From NCBI RefSeq assembly GCF_000747075.1, contig NZ_AVCH01000073.1, positions 1 through 44,352 of the forward strand: DNA of 44,352 bases. Reading direction: 5' to 3'. Numbering within the stretch: the stretch's first letter is position 1; each line of letters opens with the position of its first letter. Below, in pieces: positions 35,149 through 44,352 of the stretch. A model generated the notes under the pieces. The model was not told where the DNA came from. It ran no database searches and was given only the letters and a program-made list of their open reading frames with translations. The stretch is from Arenimonas malthae CC-JY-1 (GTDB lineage: Bacteria; Pseudomonadota; Gammaproteobacteria; Xanthomonadales; Xanthomonadaceae). The translations under genes were made by a program, and so were the position numbers.

Positions 35149-35964
35149 ATGAAACGACTTGCCCTGCTTGCCGTGCTGCTGCCCGTCGCCGCCTCGGCCG
35201 CCGACTGCGAATTCAACGAGCCGCGCAGCCTTGCGCTCGACCTCGAAGGCGTGCGCGTGGTGCGCTTCGAGGTGAACCAGAACGACCTGCGCCTGGGCGC
35301 GACCACCGGCGCCGCCGGGCTGACCGCCCGCGCCTGCGCCTCCGACCCGGACTATTTCCCGCAGCTGGTGCTGGAACAGCGCCGCAGCGGCGACACCCTG
35401 CTGGTGCGCGCCGAACGCCGCGGCGTTTCCAGCGGCATCTTCTTCAAGCCCACCTATGCCTACCTCGAGGTCAAAGCCCAGCTGCCCGCGGGCCTGGACA
35501 TCGAGCTCGACGTGGGTTCGGGCGACGCCTGGGCATCGGGCATGAAGTCGGTGCGCGCCGAGGTCGGCTCCGGCGACATCGAATTGCGCGACATCGCCGG
35601 CCTGGTGCGCGCCAGCGTCGGCTCGGGCGACGTGACCGTGGAAGGCGCCGGCGAACTGGACCTGCGCTCGGTCGGCTCGGGCGACTTCGAGGCCAGCGAC
35701 ATCCGCGGCCCCGTGCGCATCGGCTCGGTGGGCTCGGGCGACCTCACGCTCGCCAACGTGAAGGGCGACGTGGACGTGGACGAGATCGGCTCCGGCGACC
35801 TCGACGTCTCCCGCGTCGATGGCAGCGTGCGCATCGGCCGCATCAACTCGGGCGACGCGGGCGTGCGCGACGTCGGCGGCGACCTGGTCGTGCGCCGCAT
35901 CGGCAGCGGCGACGTGTCCCACCGGGGCGTGCGCGGCCGGGTGGACGTCCCCAGCGAGGACTGA
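35149..35964 (+). CDS. Exported DUF4097-type repeat protein with eight GSGD repeats
   Basis: This 271-residue protein has a signal peptide (MKRLALLAVLLPVAASAA). An N-terminal strand-rich region of ~100 residues is followed by eight tandem repeats of 18-19 residues, each centred on G/N-S-G-D: VGSGDAW, VGSGDIE, VGSGDVT, VGSGDFE, VGSGDLT, IGSGDLD, INSGDAG and IGSGDVS (residues ~122 to the end). Such repeats form right-handed beta-solenoids in DUF4097/DUF2807 proteins. The start at ATG 35149 has GGAGCGA upstream. It follows the DUF2884-like lipoprotein by 14 bases and converges on fumC six bases downstream. Its role is unknown; an envelope or surface function is likely from the export signal. Confidence 0.85.
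   Translation: MKRLALLAVLLPVAASAADCEFNEPRSLALDLEGVRVVRFEVNQNDLRLGATTGAAGLTARACASDPDYFPQLVLEQRRSGDTLLVRAERRGVSSGIFFKPTYAYLEVKAQLPAGLDIELDVGSGDAWASGMKSVRAEVGSGDIELRDIAGLVRASVGSGDVTVEGAGELDLRSVGSGDFEASDIRGPVRIGSVGSGDLTLANVKGDVDVDEIGSGDLDVSRVDGSVRIGRINSGDAGVRDVGGDLVVRRIGSGDVSHRGVRGRVDVPSED
35513..35961 (+). repeat. Tandem coding repeats (eight units of 54-57 bp)
   Basis: The 3' half of the DUF4097-type gene consists of eight units. Each contains a GGCTCSGGCGAC-like core encoding GSGD, spaced 54 or 57 bases apart. The cores are well conserved at DNA level while the remainder has diverged, indicating old duplications held by selection on the GSGD turns. Confidence 0.85.
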
Positions 35965-35970
35965 GGCGGC

Positions 35971-37377
<1,407 letters not shown>

Positions 37378-37404
37378 GGCGGTCCTCCGATTCGGGTGTG
37401 CGGG

Positions 37405-37410
37405 TAGAAT
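37405..37410 (+). promoter_or_regulatory. Candidate -10 box of purB
   Basis: TAGAAT (five of six consensus) in the 65-bp fumC-purB gap would start transcription near 37417, with a ~26-base leader. The -35 at the usual spacing is weak. No Shine-Dalgarno precedes the purB ATG. Confidence 0.5.
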
Positions 37411-37412
37411 AG

Positions 37413-38810
<1,398 letters not shown>

Positions 38811-38841
38811 TCCCTCGACCTGCCCTTGTCCGTGTGAATCC

Positions 38842-40047
38842 GTGGCCAAAAAAACCTCCTCCCAGTACGCGATAGAAGTCACCGGCACGCCGAAGCACCC
38901 GCTGGGCATGCCGCCCGAGGTGTTCCTGCGCGATTACTGGCAGAAGCGGCCGCTGCTCATCCGCGGCGCCTTCCCGGGCTTCGTCTCGCCGATCACGCCC
39001 GAGGACCTGGCCGGCCTGGCCTGCGAGGAGTCGGCGCTGTCGCGCGTGGTGCTGCACGACCGCAAGCGCGACCGCTGGGAGTTGCGCACCGGCCCCTTCG
39101 ACGAGGCCATGTTCCCCGACATGCCGCGCCAGGACTGGACCCTGCTGGTGCAGGACGTGGACAAGTGGGACATGGACGTGCGCGACCTGCTGCACCGGTT
39201 CCGCTTCCTGCCGGCCTGGCGCGTCGACGACGTGATGGTCAGCTTCGCCGCGCCCGGCGGCTCGGTGGGCGCGCACGTGGACCAGTACGACGTGTTCCTG
39301 GTCCAGGGCCTGGGCCACCGCCGCTGGCAGATCGACACGAACCCCGACGCGCCGCGCGACTTCCGCCCCGACGTCGAGCTCAAGCTGCTCAGCGAATTCC
39401 ACCCCGACCACGATTGGGTGCTGGCCCCCGGCGACGTCCTGTACCTGCCGCCCGGCGTGCCGCACCACGGCGTGGCCCAGGACGCCTGCCTCACGCTTTC
39501 GGTGGGCATGCGCGCGCCCTCGGTGGCCGAGCTCATGGTGGACCTGGCCGAGGAACTGGCCGCCGCGACGCCCGAGGAAGCGCGCTACGGCGACCCGGAC
39601 CTGGCCCTGCCCGCCGACCCCTACGAAATCGACGACCCCGCCTTCGGCCGCGTGCGCCACGCCCTGTCCCGCCTGCAGGACCTCGACGAGGCCACGCTGC
39701 GCCGCTGGTTCGGCCGCTTCATCACCCAGTACCGCTCGGCCGGCGAGATCGCCCGCCCGGCCCGCCCGCCGGGCCTGGCCGCCATCACCGCCGCGCTCGA
39801 CGAAGGCGCCATGCTGCTGCGCCACCCGCATGCCCGCCACGCCTGGGCGCGTGACGGCCGCAGGGCCTGCCTGCACGCCAACGGCCTGTCGCTGCCGATG
39901 GGCGTGGCCTCGGCCCGCCGCCTGGCCGGCGCCGAGCGCCTGGACGCCGCCGACATGGCCGGGCTCGATGCCGCCGGCCGTGAAGCGCTGGTAAGCCTGG
40001 TGGCCGCGGGCCACTATCAGCTGGTCAAACCCAAACGCCGCCGGTGA
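38842..40047 (+). CDS. roxA: RoxA/YcfD-type JmjC ribosomal protein hydroxylase
   Basis: This Fe(II)/2-oxoglutarate-dependent oxygenase of the cupin_4/JmjC family hydroxylates an arginine of ribosomal protein L16 in E. coli. It has 401 residues. Iron ligands are His145 and Asp147 (GAHVDQYD) and His208 (PPGVPHHG). The N-terminal PPEVFLRDYWQKRPLLIRGAF and a winged-helix-like C-terminal domain are typical. The start is taken as the GTG at 38842 (MAKKTSSQY), the only start before the conserved region; no strong ribosome site is seen. It needs 2-oxoglutarate and lies near the 2-oxoglutarate dehydrogenase genes. The GNAT gene follows four bases after its stop. Confidence 0.93.
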   Translation: MAKKTSSQYAIEVTGTPKHPLGMPPEVFLRDYWQKRPLLIRGAFPGFVSPITPEDLAGLACEESALSRVVLHDRKRDRWELRTGPFDEAMFPDMPRQDWTLLVQDVDKWDMDVRDLLHRFRFLPAWRVDDVMVSFAAPGGSVGAHVDQYDVFLVQGLGHRRWQIDTNPDAPRDFRPDVELKLLSEFHPDHDWVLAPGDVLYLPPGVPHHGVAQDACLTLSVGMRAPSVAELMVDLAEELAAATPEEARYGDPDLALPADPYEIDDPAFGRVRHALSRLQDLDEATLRRWFGRFITQYRSAGEIARPARPPGLAAITAALDEGAMLLRHPHARHAWARDGRRACLHANGLSLPMGVASARRLAGAERLDAADMAGLDAAGREALVSLVAAGHYQLVKPKRRR

Positions 40048-40051
40048 ACCC

Positions 40052-41011
40052 ATGATCCCGACCGACTTCCGCATCGAGCCCGCCGACTACCAGGCCGACC
40101 TGAAGGACCTGAGGGAAGTGCGCGAGACCGTCTTCATCCTAGAACAGAAGGTTCCGGAAGACGAGGAATGGGACGACCTGGACCCGCGCAGCCACCACGT
40201 CATCGCCCGTGACGACCACGGCCGCCCCATCGGCACCGGCCGGCTGACGCCCGAACACAAGATCGGCCGCATGGCGGTGCTGAAGGAGTGGCGCCAGCGC
40301 GGCGTCGGCGACGCCCTGCTGGTGGCGCTGATGGACAAGGCCCGCAGCCTGGGCTGGACCGAGGTCAGCCTCAACGCCCAGGTCAGCGCCGAGGCCTTCT
40401 ACGCCCGGCACGGCTTCCAGCCCTACGGCGAGCGCTTCATGGAGGCCGGCATCGAGCACCAGGCCATGCGCCGCGCCCTCGAACCGCTGGCGGGCCCGGA
40501 GCGCTACCCGGCCCGGGCGCGCGAGGCCTCGGTGCCTTCCACCGAATTCGACAGCCTGTCCGCCGCCACCGAGGCCACGCTGGCCGTGGTGCGGGCGGCC
40601 CGCCGCGAACTGGTGCTTTTCAGCCGCGACCTCGACCCGGTGCTTTACAGCCAGCCGGCCGTGCTCGAGGCCTTCAAGGAGTTCGCCATCGCCGGCCGCG
40701 GTGGCGTGGTGCGCATCCTGCTGCTCGACCCCGCCGCCGTGCAGGGCCAGGGCCACCCGCTGCTCACCCTGGCCCAGCGCATGACCTCGGTGTTCCAGTT
40801 CCGCACGCCCACCGACGACGTGGACCTGCAGTACCCCTCGGCCTTCCTCGCCAACGACCGCGACGGCTACCTGTTCCGCCAGCTCGGCAGCCGCTGGGAA
40901 GGCGACTGGAGCCCGGCCAACCCGGCCCGCACCCGCCAGCTGGTGGACCATTTCGGCCGGGTCTGGGAGCGCTCGCGCGGCGTCACCGAGTTCAGGGCCC
41001 TGGGCATCTGA
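40052..41011 (+). CDS. GNAT acetyltransferase fused to a PLD-like (DUF7931-type) domain
   Basis: This 319-residue two-domain protein has a GNAT fold at residues ~1-145: LREVRETVFILEQKVPEDEEWD resembles the ElaA start, GRLTPEHKIGRMAVLKEWRQRGVGDALL is the acetyl-CoA-binding motif A (RQRGVG), and YARHGFQPYG is motif B. Residues ~165-319 form a second alpha/beta domain (TLAVVRAARRELVLFSRDLDP, GVVRILLLDP, FLANDRDGYLFRQLG) that resembles phospholipase D-like folds but lacks an HKD motif, as in the DUF7931 family. It starts four bases after roxA, so the two are probably co-expressed. The acetyl acceptor is unknown; a ribosomal target is conceivable from the neighbour. Confidence 0.88.
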   Translation: MIPTDFRIEPADYQADLKDLREVRETVFILEQKVPEDEEWDDLDPRSHHVIARDDHGRPIGTGRLTPEHKIGRMAVLKEWRQRGVGDALLVALMDKARSLGWTEVSLNAQVSAEAFYARHGFQPYGERFMEAGIEHQAMRRALEPLAGPERYPARAREASVPSTEFDSLSAATEATLAVVRAARRELVLFSRDLDPVLYSQPAVLEAFKEFAIAGRGGVVRILLLDPAAVQGQGHPLLTLAQRMTSVFQFRTPTDDVDLQYPSAFLANDRDGYLFRQLGSRWEGDWSPANPARTRQLVDHFGRVWERSRGVTEFRALGI

Positions 41012-41101
41012 GGCGCGCGGGTACGAACCTGCGACCAAAGTCCAGCCCCCGCGGGGCGCCCGTACAGCCTGCGTCGGGTTCTAAAGCCCGGCGGCGCCAG
41101 C

Positions 41102-41107
41102 TATAAT
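41102..41107 (+). promoter_or_regulatory. Consensus -10 box of the sucA operon
   Basis: A perfect TATAAT in the 185-bp gap before sucA predicts a start near 41114 and a leader of about 83 bases. The -35 position (TTCTAA) is weak, suggesting activation or another holoenzyme contact. The rest of the gap holds only a small CCCCGCGGGG palindrome (41047-41056). Confidence 0.65.
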
Positions 41108-41196
41108 CGCAGACCTTGTCGCCGCCCCGTTGCGGCGCCGCGACATCCCATTCCATCAATCACTTACCTGCCGTTGAGGCGGGCCAGGCCAGGGTC

Positions 41197-44022
41197 GTGG
41201 ACAGTCTGATCAAGCAGTTTAAGCAGACCTCTCAGCTCGCCGGCGGAAACGCCGCCTTCATCGAAGACCTGTACGAACAGTACCTGGTCGATCCCGACAG
41301 CGTCCCGTCGGCCTGGAAAACCTACTTCGACGGCTTCAAGGGCCGCGAGGCCGGCGACGTGCCGCACTCGGCCGTCATGGCCCAGGTGCAGGCGGCCGCG
41401 CGCGCCCCGGTCGTGGCCAGTGGCCTGGACGACGAGTCGGCCCGCAAGCAGGCCGCGGTCGGCAAGCTGATCACCGCCTACCGCTCGCGCGGCCACCTGG
41501 GCGCCAGGCTCGACCCGCTGGGCATGATGGCCCGCCCGGACGCGCCCGACCTGGAGCTGGCCTTCCACGGCCTCACCGACGCCGACCTCGACCGCGAGTT
41601 CACCGTCGACACCTGGTTCGCCCAGCCGCGCTTCAAGCTGCGCGACCTGCTGGCGCGCCTGCGCGCTTCCTACTCGGGCAGCATAGGCGCCGAGTTCATG
41701 CACATCTCCGACGCCAACCAGCGCCGCTGGATGCAGCAGCGCCTCGAGGGCGCGGCCGGCAAGTACGGCTTCGACGCGGCCGCCAAGCAGCGCCTGCTCG
41801 AGCGCCTCACCGCCGCCGAAGGCCTGGAGCGCTACCTGCACACCGCGTTCGTGGGCCAGAAGCGCTTCTCGCTCGAGGGCGGCGACACCCTGATCCCGCT
41901 GATGGACACGCTGGTCCGCCGCGGCGGCAGCGACGGCATCAAGGACGTGGTGATCGGCATGGCCCACCGCGGCCGCCTGAACGTGCTCATCAACACCATG
42001 GGCAAGCCGCCGCACAAGCTCTTCAACGAGTTCCGCGGCCAGTTCGAGCACAACGACGACCCGGCGCACTCGGGCGACGTGAAGTACCACATGGGTTATT
42101 CCTCCGACGTCGCCACCCCGGGCGGCCCGGTGCACCTGGCGCTGGCCTTCAACCCCTCGCACCTCGAGATCGTCGACCCGGTCGTGGCCGGCTCGGTGCG
42201 CGCGCGCCAGATGCGCCGCGAGGACGTGCAGCGCAAGCAGGTGCTGCCGGTGCTGATCCACGGCGACTCGGCCTTCGCGGGCCAGGGCGTGGTGATGGAG
42301 CTGTTCCAGATGTCGCAGGCCCGCGGCTTCGCGGTCGGCGGCACCGTGCACATCGTCGTCAACAACCAGGTGGGCTTCACCACCCACCGCGCCGACGACA
42401 CCCGCTCCACCCTGTACTGCACCGACCCGGCCAAGATCGTCGGCGCGCCGGTGCTGCACGTGAACGGCGACGACCCGGAGGCCGTGGCCTTCTGCGCCCA
42501 GCTGGCCTTCGACTTCCGCAAGGAATTCCAGCGCGACGTGGTCATCGACCTGGTCTGCTACCGCCGCCACGGCCACAACGAGGCCGACGAGCCGGCGGCC
42601 ACGCAGCCGCTGATGTACCAGAACATCCGCGCCCGCAAGACCACCCGCGAGCTCTACGCCGAGGCGCTGGCCGCCGAGGGCGTGGTGGATGCCGCCGGCG
42701 CCAAGGCGCTGGTCGACGCCTACCGCGACAAGCTCGACAAGGGCGAAGTCACCACCGACCTGGTCAAGGTCGGCCCCGACCCTTACGCGGTCGACTGGAC
42801 CCCGTGGCTCAAGGGCAAGCTGCGCGACGAGGTGAAGACCCAGGTCAAGCGCGCCGAGCTCGACAAGCTCGCCACGCTCATCAACACCCTGCCGGCCGAA
42901 CTCAAGCTGCACGCGCGCGTCGCCAAGATCTACGACGACCGCCGCAAGATGGCCGCCGGCGAGCTGGCCATGGACTGGGGCTTCGCCGAGAACCTGGCCT
43001 ACGCCACCCTGCTCGCGGAAGGCTACAAGCTGCGCGTGGTCGGCCAGGACGCCGGCCGCGGCACCTTCTTCCACCGCCACGCGGTGCTGCACGACCAGGC
43101 CACGGGCGAGGCGCACATGCCGCTGCGCGCGCTGGTGAAGAACCCCGAGCACGCGCTGGTCATCGATTCGCTGCTGAGCGAGGAGGCCGTGATGGCCTTC
43201 GAATACGGCTACAGCACCGCCGAGCCGTCCACGCTCAACATCTGGGAAGGCCAGTTCGGCGACTTCGCCAACGGCGCCCAGGTGGTGATCGACCAGTTCA
43301 TCACCTCGGGCGAGTCCAAGTGGGACCGCCTGTGCGGCCTGGTGCTGTTCCTGCCGCACGGCTACGAAGGCCAGGGCCCCGAGCACAGCTCGGCGCGCCT
43401 CGAGCGCTTCCTGCAGTTGTGCGCGCTCGACAACATCCAGGTCTGCACGCCGACCACGCCGGCGCAGATGTTCCACATGCTGCGCCGCCAGATGCTGCGC
43501 GCCACCCGCAAGCCGCTGGTGGTGATGACGCCCAAGTCCATGCTGCGCCACAAGCTGTCGGTGTCCACGCTCGACGAACTCGCCAAGGGCGGCTTCCAGG
43601 AGCTCATCGCCGACAGCACCTGCAAGGACCCGAAGAAGGCGCGCCGCGTCGTGGTCTGCGGCGGCAAGGTCTACTACGACCTGGTCGAGGCGGCCGAGGC
43701 CAAGAAGGTCACCGACGTGGCCATCGTGCGCGTCGAGCAGCTCTACCCGTTCCCGCGCGAGGCGCTGGCGGCCGAGCTCAAGCGTTTCGCCGGCGCGAAG
43801 GAAGTGGTGTGGTGCCAGGAAGAGCCCATGAACCAGGGCGCCTGGTACCAGATCCGCCACCACCTCGACTTCTGCCTGGGCAAGGGCCAGTCGCTGAGCT
43901 ACGCCGGGCGCGCGCGCTCGGCCTCGCCGGCGGCGGGCCACCTGAACACGCACAACATCGAACAGGCGAAGCTGATCGAGGACGCCCTCGTCAACGCGCC
44001 CAACACCCACACCGCTGAATAA
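41197..44022 (+). CDS. sucA: 2-oxoglutarate dehydrogenase E1 component
   Basis: This is the thiamine-diphosphate E1 subunit of the TCA-cycle 2-oxoglutarate dehydrogenase complex. It has 941 residues from the GTG at 41197 (MDSLIKQFKQTSQLAGGN). The in-frame extension to 41116 is rejected because homology begins at SLIKQF and it would sit on the transcription start. The N-terminal E2-binding arm includes NAAFIEDLYEQYLVDPDSV. Other blocks are GMAHRGRLNVL with His257 (His260 in E. coli), the ThDP-binding region ending in NNQVGFTT, EADEPAATQPLMY and the C-terminal QEEPMNQGAW. sucB begins 33 bases downstream in the same transcript. Confidence 0.97.
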   Translation: MDSLIKQFKQTSQLAGGNAAFIEDLYEQYLVDPDSVPSAWKTYFDGFKGREAGDVPHSAVMAQVQAAARAPVVASGLDDESARKQAAVGKLITAYRSRGHLGARLDPLGMMARPDAPDLELAFHGLTDADLDREFTVDTWFAQPRFKLRDLLARLRASYSGSIGAEFMHISDANQRRWMQQRLEGAAGKYGFDAAAKQRLLERLTAAEGLERYLHTAFVGQKRFSLEGGDTLIPLMDTLVRRGGSDGIKDVVIGMAHRGRLNVLINTMGKPPHKLFNEFRGQFEHNDDPAHSGDVKYHMGYSSDVATPGGPVHLALAFNPSHLEIVDPVVAGSVRARQMRREDVQRKQVLPVLIHGDSAFAGQGVVMELFQMSQARGFAVGGTVHIVVNNQVGFTTHRADDTRSTLYCTDPAKIVGAPVLHVNGDDPEAVAFCAQLAFDFRKEFQRDVVIDLVCYRRHGHNEADEPAATQPLMYQNIRARKTTRELYAEALAAEGVVDAAGAKALVDAYRDKLDKGEVTTDLVKVGPDPYAVDWTPWLKGKLRDEVKTQVKRAELDKLATLINTLPAELKLHARVAKIYDDRRKMAAGELAMDWGFAENLAYATLLAEGYKLRVVGQDAGRGTFFHRHAVLHDQATGEAHMPLRALVKNPEHALVIDSLLSEEAVMAFEYGYSTAEPSTLNIWEGQFGDFANGAQVVIDQFITSGESKWDRLCGLVLFLPHGYEGQGPEHSSARLERFLQLCALDNIQVCTPTTPAQMFHMLRRQMLRATRKPLVVMTPKSMLRHKLSVSTLDELAKGGFQELIADSTCKDPKKARRVVVCGGKVYYDLVEAAEAKKVTDVAIVRVEQLYPFPREALAAELKRFAGAKEVVWCQEEPMNQGAWYQIRHHLDFCLGKGQSLSYAGRARSASPAAGHLNTHNIEQAKLIEDALVNAPNTHTAE

Positions 44023-44055
44023 GCCATTCCTTTCCACGCACCCAGGACCTCGTCC

Positions 44056-44352
44056 ATGAGCATCGAAGTCAAAGTCCCGGTCCTTCCGGAATCCGTGTCC
44101 GACGCCACCATCGCCACCTGGCACAAGAAGGCCGGCGACGCCGTCCGTCGCGACGAGAACCTGCTCGACCTCGAGACCGACAAGGTGGTGCTGGAAGTGC
44201 CCTCGCCGGTCGACGGCGTGCTCAGGGAGCTCAAGTTCCAGGCCGGCGACACCGTGACCAGCCAGCAGGTCGTGGCCATCATCGAGGAAGGCGCCGCCGC
44301 GCCGGCCCCGGCCGCCAAGGCCGAGGCGCCGAAGGCCGCCGAGGCCCCGAAG
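44056..44352 (+). CDS. sucB: Dihydrolipoamide succinyltransferase E2 component, 3'-truncated
   Basis: The first 99 residues of the E2 core of the 2-oxoglutarate dehydrogenase complex are present; the frame runs off the window end. The lipoyl domain is complete: VPVLPESVSDATI, and the lipoylated Lys43 in LETDKVVLEVPSPVDG, which is the succinyltransferase-type signature. An Ala/Pro/Lys/Glu-rich swinging linker begins at residue ~80. An AGGA lies upstream of ATG 44056. The E1-binding and catalytic domains, and probably lpd, lie beyond the window. Confidence 0.96.
   Translation, partial: MSIEVKVPVLPESVSDATIATWHKKAGDAVRRDENLLDLETDKVVLEVPSPVDGVLRELKFQAGDTVTSQQVVAIIEEGAAAPAPAAKAEAPKAAEAPK

Noticed and set aside
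35513-35961. Tandem repeats considered as a possible CRISPR-like or mobile repeat array
   Set aside because: The repeats are in frame, encode a periodic protein motif and lie wholly inside an exported protein gene. There are no unique spacers of constant length.
41164-44124. 986-codon open frame on the - strand opposite sucA
   Set aside because: It is the shadow of sucA and crosses into sucB. The sense strand encodes two intact TCA proteins.

Overview
The window is a very GC-rich, gene-dense chromosomal segment with almost no intergenic DNA. Gene content and order point to a gammaproteobacterium of the Xanthomonadaceae/Lysobacteraceae type (Lysobacter, Luteimonas, Arenimonas and relatives). 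Indicators are a kynurenine-route gene block, a giant NAD-dependent glutamate dehydrogenase, an ArsR-methyltransferase fusion next to metH, a YtrA-type GntR/ABC operon, a RoxA/GNAT pair and a sucAB start. The family assignment is an inference from protein families; no rRNA or marker-gene alignment was possible.

Region 1 (1-11.7 kb, + strand) is a tryptophan/kynurenine block. After a 5'-truncated SDR, a PilZ protein and endonuclease VIII come the 2-aminomuconic semialdehyde dehydrogenase, a beta-carbonic anhydrase, a RidA-type 2-aminomuconate deaminase, 3-hydroxyanthranilate dioxygenase, an SbtA-type bicarbonate transporter, ACMS decarboxylase, kynureninase and kynurenine 3-monooxygenase. Exonuclease I and a DUF2461 protein are appended by start/stop overlaps. 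Together the enzymes carry kynurenine to the 2-aminomuconate/oxalocrotonate level. Tryptophan dioxygenase, formamidase and the last steps to central metabolism are not in the window. Two inorganic-carbon genes sitting inside a decarboxylating catabolic cluster is the most suggestive arrangement here.

Region 2 (11.7-15.2 kb) has a structured 227-bp non-coding stretch, a secreted alpha/beta hydrolase paired with a secreted DUF4785-like protein, a clear intrinsic terminator, and an HcaT-like MFS transporter. Region 3 (15.2-23.2 kb, - strand) carries acyl-CoA dehydrogenase with its own terminator, then the 1635-residue NAD-glutamate dehydrogenase, NAD kinase and a 5'-nucleotidase.

Region 4 (23.3-28.1 kb, + strand) is an ArsR-methyltransferase fusion (SahR-like) with a near-palindromic operator candidate at its own start, overlapping into a full-length cobalamin-dependent methionine synthase. 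Region 5 (28.1-31.9 kb, - strand) is glutathione peroxidase, an FKBP lipoprotein, UDP-glucose dehydrogenase, SlyX and a DUF2058 protein. Region 6 (31.9-34.5 kb, + strand) is a self-contained operon: a strong promoter with an inverted repeat over its -10 box, a small membrane/secreted protein, a YtrA-type GntR repressor, an ABC ATPase and an ABC-2 permease, closed by a perfect terminator. Region 7 (34.5-36 kb) holds a DUF2884-like lipoprotein and a secreted DUF4097-type protein with eight GSGD repeats.

Region 8 (36-44.35 kb) has fumarase C divergent from adenylosuccinate lyase, then a RoxA-type ribosomal oxygenase, a GNAT/PLD-like fusion, and the 2-oxoglutarate dehydrogenase genes sucA and (3'-truncated) sucB. 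No tRNA, rRNA, insertion sequence, prophage or CRISPR array was seen. No stretch without a gene exceeds 300 bases.
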